DNA of 23,144 nucleotides from a virus. The stretch is taken from positions 1 to 23,144 of IMG/VR virus record IMGVR_UViG_3300031143_000035. One strand, 5' to 3'. Of this stretch, positions 1 to 7,790 are shown piece by piece. Numbering within the stretch: the first letter of the stretch is position 1; each line of letters starts with the position of its first letter. Under the pieces are notes generated by a model that was not told where the DNA came from, did no database searches, and saw nothing but the letters and a program-made list of their open reading frames with translations. A program made the translations under genes and the position numbers.

Positions 1-2718
1 TTTCGTTTAGAATTTAATAAACTCCAAAATGACGTTTTAATTCTTAAAGACAATCCTACTTTCTCTAACCAGTTAGTTTTTGAAGGCGTGACAGCTGATG
101 CGTTTGAAACAACATTCACGGTTACAGACCCTACTGCTGACCGTACTGTTACTCTTCCCGATGCAACTGGAACTCTACTCCTAACAGGACAGGCATCTAT
201 ATCGGTTGCTAATGATGGTACTATTGGTAGTCTAGGCACTGGTGATGCAATGACTATTGCTTCAAATGGTGTTATTACTTTTGCAGATAGACCAGTATTT
301 GGTGATGGGGGTATCACAATACCAAATGATGGTCAAGTAGGTTCAGTTGGTGCAACGGATGCAATTATCATTGCATCAACTGGTATCGTTACATTCAAAG
401 ATGATATTCTTATTAAAGATGGTGGTACTATAGGTTCTGCTTCTGCCACCACTGCTATAACTGTTGCATCTACAGGTATTGTAACATTCGTAGACGATAT
501 TCTTATAAAGAATGACGGTACTATAGGTAGTGCTGGTACTGCAGCTGCAATGACAATTTCTTCTGGAGGTATTGTCACCTTTGCTGATGATATTCTCATC
601 AAAGATGGTGGAACAATAGGTGTTGCATCTACGGCAGATGCAATGACTGTATCTTCTGCTGGTATCGTAACATTTATTGATGATATTAAAATTAAGGATG
701 GTGGCACTATCGGTGTTGCTTCTGCAGCTGATGCGATGACTGTATCTTCTGCTGGTATCGTTACATTCAAAGATGACATACTAATTAAAGATGGTGGTAC
801 AATAGGTGTTGCAAGTGATGCTGATGCAATCACAATTGCTTCTAATGGTCAATTAACACTTACACAAACATTAATAGGAACTGAATTAGACATCTCTGGT
901 AACATTGATGTTGATGGTACATCAAACCTTGACATAGTAGACATTGATGGTGCTGTTGATATGGCAACTACTCTTGCTGTTGCTGGTAATACTACAGTCG
1001 GTGGTACTCTTGGTGTTACAGGTATTGCAACTTTTACTGATGATATAATCATAGGTGATGGAAAGACTATTGGTTCTGCTTCTGCAGCTACTGCCATGAC
1101 AATTTCCTCTGGCGGTATTGTTTCATTCATAGATGATATAACAATCAAAGACGGTGGTACAATAGGAACTGCGACTGATGCAGACGCAATTACGATTGCA
1201 GCTGCTGGTGCGGTTACACTCAGTCAAAGAAGTGTTCACAGTGCTGGTATTACTCTTGCAGATGACGGACAGATTGGTTCTGCATCAGATACAGATGCGA
1301 TTGCAATTAGTTCTGCTGGTGTTGTTACTCTTAGTTCTACTACTGCTTCTTCAAGTAAGACTACTGGTGCATTGGTTGTCGCCGGCGGTATTGGTACAAG
1401 TGCAGACCTTTATGTTGGCGATCTTTTAAATGTAGAAGGTGGTATTAATATCGCTGGATCAAACCAAGAATTACGTTTCTACGAAGGTGCAAACTACGTT
1501 GGTTTTGAAGCTCCCGCCCTAAGTGCAGACCAGATTTGGGTATTACCAGCAGCTGATGCAGGTACTGACGGTGATGTTCTTATGTCAAATGCCAGTGGTA
1601 CTCTTAGTTTTAGTACTGCTGTTTCTGGTACTGCAACTGTGTTTACTGCTTCTGCAAACAACTCTGCCAACGAAACTGTTTTTCCAGTATTTGTTGACGG
1701 TGCAACTGGAGCTCAAGGTGCAGAAACAGATACAGGATTAACATACAATCCTTCTACTGGTCTAATGACAATGGCAAAACTTCTTCTTGCCGATGGTGGT
1801 ACGATAGGTTCTGCATCTGCTACTTCTGCAATGACTATCTCCTCTGGTGGTGTTGTTACCTTTATTGATGACATCATTATTAAAGATGGTGGTACTATCG
1901 GTTCCGCTTCTGATGTTGATGCGATAACAATCGATGCCAGTGGTAATGCTACTTTCTCTCAGAACTTGACAGTTACAGGTGTTACCACACTAAATGGAAA
2001 CTTAGTTCTGGGTGATGCGGCGGCGGACACATTAACCATTGGTGCAACATTACAGGGTGCAAATCCTCTAGTCTTTGAAGGTGCAAGTGCTAATGGACAT
2101 GAGACTACGTTTGCAATTACAGATCCCACAGGGGATCGTACTATCACTTTTCCAGATGCGACTGGCACAGTTTTAACTACTGGAACTAATATTGTAATAC
2201 CTGATGCTGGAACAATCGGTTCTGCCTCTGACACAAACGCAATCGGAATTTCTGCTGGTGGTGTTGTATCCATTACAGCAACTACCGTTTCTTCCAGTAA
2301 GACTACTGGTGCATTAACTGTCGCTGGTGGTGTGGGTATCGCTCTTGATGCGGCAATCGGTGATGATCTCTTTATGATTTCTGATGGTGCAGTTATCACC
2401 TTTGGTGCAAACTCAGAGATTGCATTAACACACGTTCATGATGTAGGTCTTCAGATGACATCTACAGTTTATGCTCCTCTATCTCGCAGAGGTGAGGATG
2501 TATTCATAGTAATGGATCAATCAGCTGCAGCGGGTACTGATGCTGGTGATAATATCATCATGGATCGATCTGCTGCCAGTACGGACGTTGGTGATGACAT
2601 AATAGGTGAAGATGAGGTCTTCCTACATAGTGGTATGCAAAGGAATGTTATAAATATTATTGGATCAAATGGTAAGATACTTAATTCGGTTGCAGGATTT
2701 GCGCCAGGAGCTATATAA
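1..2718 (+). CDS. Repetitive tail-fibre / adhesin-like virion protein, 5' end cut by the window
   Basis: The reading frame is open from base 1, so the gene starts upstream; the GTG at 88 is an internal codon. The visible 905 residues are rich in Gly, Ala, Thr, Ser and Asp and have almost no Cys. They consist of degenerate 31-residue units of the form DDI-I-DGGTIGSAS-A-AITI-S-GIVTF, with five in direct tandem (400-864) and pairs at 1039-1224 and 1774-1959. A second module (LVFEG...ETTF-ITDPT-DRT-TFPDATGT) occurs at the 5' edge and again near 2070-2175, and an SSSKTTGAL-VAGG module occurs near 1345 and 2290. This pattern suggests a trimeric beta-rich shaft. The C-terminus (about 2515-2620) has a doubled Asp/Gly motif ending DDIIGED. 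Position before the neck genes matches the fibre/whisker area of T4-like phages. Fibre assignment is from composition and context; no receptor-binding fold was identified. Confidence 0.75.
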   Translation, partial: FRLEFNKLQNDVLILKDNPTFSNQLVFEGVTADAFETTFTVTDPTADRTVTLPDATGTLLLTGQASISVANDGTIGSLGTGDAMTIASNGVITFADRPVFGDGGITIPNDGQVGSVGATDAIIIASTGIVTFKDDILIKDGGTIGSASATTAITVASTGIVTFVDDILIKNDGTIGSAGTAAAMTISSGGIVTFADDILIKDGGTIGVASTADAMTVSSAGIVTFIDDIKIKDGGTIGVASAADAMTVSSAGIVTFKDDILIKDGGTIGVASDADAITIASNGQLTLTQTLIGTELDISGNIDVDGTSNLDIVDIDGAVDMATTLAVAGNTTVGGTLGVTGIATFTDDIIIGDGKTIGSASAATAMTISSGGIVSFIDDITIKDGGTIGTATDADAITIAAAGAVTLSQRSVHSAGITLADDGQIGSASDTDAIAISSAGVVTLSSTTASSSKTTGALVVAGGIGTSADLYVGDLLNVEGGINIAGSNQELRFYEGANYVGFEAPALSADQIWVLPAADAGTDGDVLMSNASGTLSFSTAVSGTATVFTASANNSANETVFPVFVDGATGAQGAETDTGLTYNPSTGLMTMAKLLLADGGTIGSASATSAMTISSGGVVTFIDDIIIKDGGTIGSASDVDAITIDASGNATFSQNLTVTGVTTLNGNLVLGDAAADTLTIGATLQGANPLVFEGASANGHETTFAITDPTGDRTITFPDATGTVLTTGTNIVIPDAGTIGSASDTNAIGISAGGVVSITATTVSSSKTTGALTVAGGVGIALDAAIGDDLFMISDGAVITFGANSEIALTHVHDVGLQMTSTVYAPLSRRGEDVFIVMDQSAAAGTDAGDNIIMDRSAASTDVGDDIIGEDEVFLHSGMQRNVINIIGSNGKILNSVAGFAPGAI
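400..864 (+). repeat. Five tandem 93-bp coding repeats (31 aa each) in the fibre gene
   Basis: Units begin at 400, 493, 586, 679 and 772, each opening with Asp-Asp-Ile and holding the core KDGGTIG or KNDGTIG followed by a conserved SAGIVTF-like end. The length is exactly 31 codons per unit, so unit number can change without a frameshift. Units 3 to 5 are the most alike (GVAS-ADAMTVSSAGIVTF), which suggests recent duplication. Further pairs of the same unit lie at 1039-1224 and 1774-1959. Confidence 0.85.
2649..2656 (+). promoter_or_regulatory. Possible T4-type late promoter (TATAAATA) inside the 3' end of the fibre gene
   Basis: Exact TATAAATA, the -10-like element used by T4 late transcription (gp55/gp33/gp45). 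It lies 62 bases before the ATG at 2719, farther than the other late motifs here, and within coding sequence, so it could be chance. Confidence 0.35.
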
Positions 2719-3672
2719 ATGACTGCAAGATCCCCATTATATGTAGATGATAATAACGATCTAGTTGAAATGTCTGCTGGACAAATTGTAGAAGTTCAAC
2801 AACGAGCAATATATCATTATGGTACTTCTCCTTCTGCTGTTCTTACACAGGTGAGTGGTAGTGGTGCTGGTATGGCTGCAATGTCTGATACTCGTTTACA
2901 GGCTGGCGCAGTTTCTCAATCTGCTACTGCATTTGTCGCAGAAGGAACTACTGCTGAACCAGGCACAGTTACAGTATCATATGATAAAATTACTCTTGCA
3001 TATACTGCATCTGGTTCTGTAGGCGAAACTTCAGATACAGGAACATCATTTCCCGTATATTATGATAATAGTAGTGGTTCTATTCTAGCAATGAGTTTAA
3101 CAGATTTTCAAGATACTTTTTTACATCCTGCTATTGATCTAATGATATCAGGTACAGAAAGTGCAAATACTGCTGGAACCTACACTATTACAGACTCTGC
3201 GACAGCTGCTACTAATTATACTAATGTTTCTGATACGGCAGTTTTTATAAACACCATTGCAAATGCTTCTGCATATACGGCTGGTGGAATTCCAGAAACA
3301 TTAGATCAACCAACTACAGTTACAAGTTATTTTTTACATCGAAGGGATGCAGCTGCTAGCACACCTTCACAAATGCCTGTTGTTATTGACAGTGCTAATA
3401 ATTTACAAGAGATGTCTAACTCTACTATAGATACTTTAATTGGAAATTGGTTAAGAAAAACAGCTGCACATTCTGGAGATGGATATAAAGTAACGTATGC
3501 ATCTGCTACATCAGGTGGAAATACTAGAGGAACTGCTATGATAGATACTAAACTTAATGGTTCTGGTAGTTATCTAACTCGCCAGGTATCAGATGATTAT
3601 AGATCACAAGAAATGCCAAACGGATCAGCAGCCACAATTACTACGTATAATTTGCGTATAAATAAAGGATAG
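2719..3672 (+). CDS. Putative virion structural protein with three internal modules
   Basis: This 317-aa protein is rich in Ser, Thr, Ala and Gly, with no Cys and no signal peptide, consistent with a structural or fibre-associated role. The ATG at 2719 directly follows the TAA of the fibre gene and has a strong AGGAG ribosome site at 2706-2710. Three related modules of about 106-108 residues start near residues 6, 112 and 220. Each opens with a PLYVD / FPVYYD / MPVVID segment, then L-E/A-MS, and later a Thr/Ser-rich stretch. The family is not one I can name; similar proteins next to fibre genes are common in marine T4-like phages. It may be a fibre-tip, fibril or head-fibre component. The function is inferred from composition and position only. 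Confidence 0.6.
   Translation: MTARSPLYVDDNNDLVEMSAGQIVEVQQRAIYHYGTSPSAVLTQVSGSGAGMAAMSDTRLQAGAVSQSATAFVAEGTTAEPGTVTVSYDKITLAYTASGSVGETSDTGTSFPVYYDNSSGSILAMSLTDFQDTFLHPAIDLMISGTESANTAGTYTITDSATAATNYTNVSDTAVFINTIANASAYTAGGIPETLDQPTTVTSYFLHRRDAAASTPSQMPVVIDSANNLQEMSNSTIDTLIGNWLRKTAAHSGDGYKVTYASATSGGNTRGTAMIDTKLNGSGSYLTRQVSDDYRSQEMPNGSAATITTYNLRINKG
3657..3664 (+). promoter_or_regulatory. T4-type late promoter TATAAATA
   Basis: Exact TATAAATA, 19 bases before the ATG at 3684 and followed by AGGAG at 3671-3675. The same arrangement (late box, purine-rich ribosome site, ATG) recurs at 15454 and 18212. It overlaps the last codons of the upstream gene. Confidence 0.7.
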
Positions 3673-3683
3673 GAGTTAAAGTT

Positions 3684-4175
3684 ATGGCAGTTGGAGAACC
3701 ATTTGCATTTTCTGGTAGAATTGTTGAAGCGTATTATACTAATGCTGAACAGGATAGTGTAGCTATTATGTACAGTGATGGCGAAACGAATCGTGATTAT
3801 CATTTGCCAGTAGACGAAAATGATGATCAGTTTAAAGCATTGCTCTCTGAATATTCTTATGAGAGTTTAGACGAAGCTACACGAGCTAAGAATGAGAAAG
3901 ATCGACAATGGTGGAGAGATGCGTTTAATGATTACGCTGAACGAAATGGTATGTTGGGTGGAACTCCAGAAGAAGGACAAGCGGATTTAAATATTATTTT
4001 TGATTTTGATCCAGATGATGCAATAAAAAAGGAAGAACTATTTAAACTTAAATTGAAAATGTTTGAACAAGATATAGTTAAAAATAGTAAATCGAAAGCT
4101 AATAAAGCAGCAATCAGAAAGGCTGATACTCCGATAGAAGCAATCGTTGCTTATAAAAAATTCATAAAAAAATAA
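3684..4175 (+). CDS. Small late protein of unknown function
   Basis: A 163-aa protein I cannot assign to a named family. The N-terminal 50 residues look like a small beta-rich domain (GRIVEAYYTNAEQDSVAIMY), and the rest is charged and mostly helical, ending in a Lys-rich tail (about residues 110-163, probably coiled coil). There is no signal peptide or membrane segment. A TATAAATA late box at 3657 and AGGAG at 3671 precede it, so it is probably made late with virion proteins. It sits at the end of the fibre module, just before the sigma70-type promoter of the accessory operon. A virion or assembly role is plausible but inferred only from timing and position. Confidence 0.6.
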   Translation: MAVGEPFAFSGRIVEAYYTNAEQDSVAIMYSDGETNRDYHLPVDENDDQFKALLSEYSYESLDEATRAKNEKDRQWWRDAFNDYAERNGMLGGTPEEGQADLNIIFDFDPDDAIKKEELFKLKLKMFEQDIVKNSKSKANKAAIRKADTPIEAIVAYKKFIKK

Positions 4176-4180
4176 GTTCC

Positions 4181-4209
4181 TTGACATTATCTATATAATA
4201 CTATATAAT
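4181..4209 (+). promoter_or_regulatory. Consensus sigma70-type promoter of the tailoring operon
   Basis: TTGACA at 4181-4186 and TATAAT at 4204-4209 are both perfect consensus hexamers, separated by 17 bases, the optimal spacing. Transcription would start near 4216, leaving a short leader with the ribosome site GAGGTGAT (4222-4229) before the ATG at 4232. It lies in one of the very few intergenic gaps. A second TATAAT at 4194-4199 is too close to the -35 to serve it. Confidence 0.8.
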
Positions 4210-4231
4210 GATATTTTAAGTGAGGTGATAT

Positions 4232-5596
4232 ATGAATATATTAGGAATTTCCGAAGGATTTCATGATGCTGCAATGTGCGTTATTCGTGATAAAACAATA
4301 ATTCATGCTTCTCAGAGTGAAAGATATAGTGGAGTCAAAAACGACAAATGGGTACATCCTTCCCAATGGCCTGTTTCAGATCGCAATCAACCAGACATAG
4401 TTGCATACTATGAGAAACCTTTTCGTAAAAATTTAAGACGTTTATGGGCAGGACAATCTTGGGAAAATCCTAGATTAAAATATGATCGTAGTTTTAGTCA
4501 TCATGAATCTCATGCAGCTGCTGGGTATTATACTGCACCATTTGATAACTGTAATGTTTTAGTTATAGATGCTATAGGTGAGTGGGATACTATCTCTATT
4601 TGGGAGGGTAGTTCTACTAATGGGTTTATGGGTCATAAAGAACATAAACTTAAAAAAATAAGGTCATGGAAATATCCGTATTCTCTTGGCCTCCTCTATT
4701 CTGCAATCACCCAACGTATAGGATTAAAACCCAACGAAGATGAATATATCACGATGGGGATGTCTGCTTATGGTGAACCTAAGTATGATTTAGAAGATCA
4801 GTTATGGGAAAACAACCATAAGGGAGTTGGTAACATTTTCCCTAAAGCTAGTGCAGAAGACCTCGCAGCGTCCATACAAGACCTGTACGAGAGGGAACTA
4901 CTTAAACTTGTAGAGATGTGTCCAAGTGAAAACCTAGTAATCATGGGTGGGTGTGCATTAAACTGTGCAGCGAACTCTAAGATAAAAGGTAAGAATATTT
5001 GGATCATGCCTGCTCCTGGCGATGCTGGTTCTGCATTAGGAGCCGCAGCATTAGTCAACAAACAAAAGTTACTCTGGAAACACCCGTATCTTGGTTATCC
5101 TATTCTTCAAGGAATAAATGTTAAGAATGTTGTTAAGGAACTTTTGGATAATCATGTTGTAGGGGTTGCAAATGGTAAGGCAGAGTTTGGGCCACGTGCA
5201 TTAGGTAATCGTTCTCTTCTTGGTGATCCACGATATGATATAAAGGATACCGTGAATAAGATTAAACGTAGACAACTGTTCAGGCCTTTTGCTCCTGCAA
5301 TCCTAGAAGAGTATAAGGATGAATACTTTGAGGGCCCGATGAATGAATATATGCAGTTTGTTGCAAAGGCAAAACATGATATGAGCTCTGTTACTCACGT
5401 TGATGGAACTGCAAGAGTGCAAGTAGTAAAACCAGATTGTAGTTCTTCAATTAGACAGGTATTGGAGGAATGGTATGAACAAACAGGTTGTCCTATGTTG
5501 TTGAATACTTCTTTAAATATTAAGGGAAAACCTATGGTTAATACTTGGGAAGATGCTCAAGCTTGGAGTAAGATGTATAATGTCGCTGTTTTCTAA
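4232..5596 (+). CDS. NodU/CmcH-family carbamoyltransferase
   Basis: A 454-aa protein recognised as the NodU/TobZ/CmcH O-carbamoyltransferase family, which moves a carbamoyl group from carbamoyl phosphate, through carbamoyl-adenylate, to a hydroxyl. It has the N-terminal GISEGFHDAAMCV strand-turn, the HHESH metal motif (H90 and H94), MGMSAYGEPKY (175-185), GGCALNCAANS (239-249), an Asp of PAPGDAG (D264) as likely third metal ligand, GKAEFGPRALGNRSLLGDPR (315-334), RPFAPAIL and the C-terminal LNTSLNIKGKPMV. Both the Kae1-like and YrdC-like parts are present, but the protein is about 100 aa shorter than TobZ or NodU. It is the first gene of the operon, with a perfect sigma70 promoter and strong ribosome site. 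The acceptor is unknown: a sugar, a small molecule or, as reported for some phage relatives, 5-hydroxymethylcytosine in DNA. Confidence 0.9.
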   Translation: MNILGISEGFHDAAMCVIRDKTIIHASQSERYSGVKNDKWVHPSQWPVSDRNQPDIVAYYEKPFRKNLRRLWAGQSWENPRLKYDRSFSHHESHAAAGYYTAPFDNCNVLVIDAIGEWDTISIWEGSSTNGFMGHKEHKLKKIRSWKYPYSLGLLYSAITQRIGLKPNEDEYITMGMSAYGEPKYDLEDQLWENNHKGVGNIFPKASAEDLAASIQDLYERELLKLVEMCPSENLVIMGGCALNCAANSKIKGKNIWIMPAPGDAGSALGAAALVNKQKLLWKHPYLGYPILQGINVKNVVKELLDNHVVGVANGKAEFGPRALGNRSLLGDPRYDIKDTVNKIKRRQLFRPFAPAILEEYKDEYFEGPMNEYMQFVAKAKHDMSSVTHVDGTARVQVVKPDCSSSIRQVLEEWYEQTGCPMLLNTSLNIKGKPMVNTWEDAQAWSKMYNVAVF

Positions 5597-6395
5597 ACGC
5601 AAAAAGTTAATTATTAGTGGGTGTTCTTACACAGACAACTATGCAAAACAACAAAAGATGAAAGAGTTTCCTATATGGGGAGAGCTTCTTGCAGAAAAAC
5701 TAGATATGGAACTTATAAATTTAAGTGAGTGTGGATTTGGAAATAAGGCAATTTATCATACTCTTATAGAAGAAATTTTAAATAAAAAAGATATAGGTCT
5801 AGTAGTTGCAATGTGGAGTGAAGTACAACGAATTAGTTTCTTTATAGATGACAAAACACTTTATCGGCGAAATGGAGATGTTTATAAGAAGGATTGGGAT
5901 TGTTTTCATCCAGAGAGAGTAGTTCTTGATGCAGACTGGCACGATAAGTTTTTTATCCCCCCCACAAAAAATACTAAGAAATCGGGACTTAAATATGATA
6001 TTAGTGTTGCCCTAAGAAATAAGTTTTTGGATGATATAAAGAGCGGAGTAAAAGAAAGTCTAGGTTATATGTATGCACTTCAGACCATATGTGAATCAAA
6101 TAATATACCACATCTTCAGATACAAGGTTGTCAACCCCTAATGGGTAAAGGAGAACCTTTACAGGGCATTCAGTATAAGGAGCTTTGCAACCTTATTATA
6201 GAAAGTCCTTATACAAACAAAATAAATAAAAACTTCATTGGTTGGCCTATAGACCCACGTATTGGTGGTTATAGTATTGATTCTAAGTTAGAAGATAAGC
6301 ATAGGTTCAGTCCAGAAGATACTCACCCCAATGATATGGGACATAAATATATTAGTGAGGTTTTATACGATGAATATAAAAAGATTAGTTCTTAA
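5580..6395 (+). CDS. SGNH/GDSL-hydrolase-like protein (copy 1)
   Basis: A 271-aa protein with the layout of SGNH hydrolases: GCS at residues 14-16 with candidate nucleophile Ser16, a Gly/Asn segment (CGFGNKAIYH), and a C-terminal DTHPNDMGH (247-255) giving the Asp/His pair. Such enzymes are esterases, or acyl- or deacetylases acting on polysaccharides, but phage members of this type are uncharacterised. I chose the ATG at 5580 (GGAG at 5565-5568) rather than 5553, because it reduces the overlap with the upstream gene to 17 bases and removes a non-conserved leader. It is paralogous to the protein at 9731 over its whole length: both share the FIGWPI...IGG core and the HPN..GH end. There is no signal peptide, so it should act in the cytoplasm or on virion parts. 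Confidence 0.65.
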   Translation: MSLFSKRKKLIISGCSYTDNYAKQQKMKEFPIWGELLAEKLDMELINLSECGFGNKAIYHTLIEEILNKKDIGLVVAMWSEVQRISFFIDDKTLYRRNGDVYKKDWDCFHPERVVLDADWHDKFFIPPTKNTKKSGLKYDISVALRNKFLDDIKSGVKESLGYMYALQTICESNNIPHLQIQGCQPLMGKGEPLQGIQYKELCNLIIESPYTNKINKNFIGWPIDPRIGGYSIDSKLEDKHRFSPEDTHPNDMGHKYISEVLYDEYKKISS

Positions 6396-6552
6396 ATTTA
6401 GGTTGTTTATTTCTTCTGCTTTTCCCCAAAAAGAAAAGAAGGAGAGGGGGTTTATATATGAATTTGACGATGAACGATTTAAAAAACTTACTCCAGATGA
6501 ACAAGGTGTACAAGTTCAAAAAAATTGGAACAAGTATATGAAAGATAAATGA
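6370..6552 (+). CDS. 60-aa protein of unknown function
   Basis: A short ORF I do not recognise. The start at 6370 is preferred over 6331, because GAGG at 6357-6360 is well placed for it and the longer form would overlap the upstream gene much more. The N-terminal 16 residues are basic and hydrophobic (MNIKRLVLKFRLFISS); the rest is charged with the segment GFIYEFDDERFKKLTPDEQ. It overlaps the upstream SGNH gene by 26 bases and the downstream radical SAM gene by 4 (ATGA), so it is probably translated by coupling. Possible roles are an adaptor or precursor peptide for the adjacent radical SAM protein, but no recognisable core peptide is visible and this is only a thought from position. Confidence 0.5.
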   Translation: MNIKRLVLKFRLFISSAFPQKEKKERGFIYEFDDERFKKLTPDEQGVQVQKNWNKYMKDK

Positions 6553-7790
6553 CTAAAAACCTTGAAGAGTATGAATGGTTTTGCCCACAACCCTTTATGA
6601 ATATCGTAACAGATGTTTTTGGAAAAATAAAACCTTGTTGTGTAATTAAGGGTAATAACGATTGGGATAGAAATCAGACAATAGAAGAATATTCTAAGTC
6701 AGACAAACTCAAACAATTTCGTAAGGAGATGTTGTTAGGGGGCGGCCCGACAGTAGATTCTAATTGTGAAGTTTGCATCGAACAAGAGAAACATTCTCCA
6801 GAGAGTCATCGTAAAACTTACAATAGTTATCTTGATTATCAAAAACCAGAATTAAAAAAAGAACTTGAAGAGTATCTAGAAACAGATATGGATACTCCAT
6901 TCGTGCGAACTATGGAGTGGATTGCTCCTTCAAACTTCTGTAATCTTCGTTGTCATATGTGTGGGTCTGCAAACTCTTCTAGTATTGCCAAAGAGAACCA
7001 GCAGATTGGACACCCCAATATTCCTAGTCTTGGTAACAAAACCTTATACAAGGATGATGACAAGGCAGAGAGTTTTATTCAAGAATGTGATGATTTTATA
7101 ATAGATAACCTTGTTGAGTTAAAGTTAACAGGGGGCGAGACACTTGCCATCAAATACAATTATGACTTGATGAAACGTATTGTTGAACGTGATCTTGCAA
7201 AGAATATGGACTTGAGAATTACTACCAATGGAACACTAACCCCGAAATTTGATGGTAAGGATATCTTTGATTATATTCCAGAGTTTAAGAGTTGTTTGAT
7301 AAACATTTCTATTGAGGGCTGGGCAAAGCGTAATGAGTATATTCGATACCCATCTAAGTGGGATATTATATACCATAATGCTAAACGATTTGCATCTTTA
7401 GATAATACAAAAATATTATTCGTATCAACGATCAACTCTATAAATGTAGGATATTTGTGGGAGATTGCAAAGGGCATGGAACATTTGTTTGATCTATACC
7501 CAGACACTTTTCATCAGTTTTCAACAGGTAGTCTTGTATGGGGCTGGATGGAAAAATATGTTATCACAAATGTACCACTAGATATTCGAGAATATTATGC
7601 TCAGTTATATTTTGAAAACTGGAATAAAAGATATAACCAAGACTTCAAAAAAATACTTGACTATCTCGACACACTACCATATGATGAGGAGTTGATGCAC
7701 AAGATGATGAAAGACGTTAAATCTAGAGATATACATAGAGGGACATGTTTGCTTGACCTTGCTCCTGAATGGAAACCTTATTATGAATAA
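6549..7790 (+). CDS. Radical SAM protein with N-terminal twitch/SPASM-like cysteines
   Basis: A 413-aa protein with the canonical radical SAM CX3CX2C motif at residues 131-138 (CNLRCHMC), which binds the catalytic 4Fe-4S cluster, and a GGET motif at 195-198 for SAM binding. Unusually, a second cysteine set lies before the core: C12, C30, C31, C73 and C76. This resembles the twitch/SPASM auxiliary-cluster signature (PF-NIVTD-FGKIKPCC), usually found after the core. Auxiliary-cluster radical SAM enzymes modify peptides, proteins or sugars through radicals. It overlaps the 60-aa gene by 4 bases and the next glycosyltransferase by 8. The substrate is unknown; the neighbours (glycosyltransferase, methyltransferase, oxygenases) suggest a tailoring pathway. 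It is distinct from the second radical SAM protein at 11322. Confidence 0.85.
   Translation: MTKNLEEYEWFCPQPFMNIVTDVFGKIKPCCVIKGNNDWDRNQTIEEYSKSDKLKQFRKEMLLGGGPTVDSNCEVCIEQEKHSPESHRKTYNSYLDYQKPELKKELEEYLETDMDTPFVRTMEWIAPSNFCNLRCHMCGSANSSSIAKENQQIGHPNIPSLGNKTLYKDDDKAESFIQECDDFIIDNLVELKLTGGETLAIKYNYDLMKRIVERDLAKNMDLRITTNGTLTPKFDGKDIFDYIPEFKSCLINISIEGWAKRNEYIRYPSKWDIIYHNAKRFASLDNTKILFVSTINSINVGYLWEIAKGMEHLFDLYPDTFHQFSTGSLVWGWMEKYVITNVPLDIREYYAQLYFENWNKRYNQDFKKILDYLDTLPYDEELMHKMMKDVKSRDIHRGTCLLDLAPEWKPYYE

Noticed and set aside
400-864. Regular direct repeats that could suggest a CRISPR array
   Set aside because: The period is exactly 31 codons, the frame is open throughout and there are no unique spacers; these are protein repeats.
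333-2399. Minus-strand open frames across the fibre gene (for example 333-833, 849-1148, 1959-2399) and plus-strand frames rich in Leu/Gln
   Set aside because: They are antisense or shifted readings of the 93-bp coding repeats, with repetitive unnatural composition and no ribosome sites.
1-4175. Diversity-generating retroelement acting on the fibre
   Set aside because: No reverse transcriptase or template repeat is seen in the window, and the variation lies in the shaft repeats rather than a C-terminal lectin-like domain.
4194-4199. Second TATAAT downstream of TTGACA
   Set aside because: Spacing to the -35 is only 7 bases; the TATAAT at 4204 with 17 bases is the right partner.
6342-6349. 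CATAAATA before the 60-aa gene with spacing like the late boxes
   Set aside because: One mismatch, and the bases encode conserved-looking residues of the SGNH gene; not enough for a promoter call.
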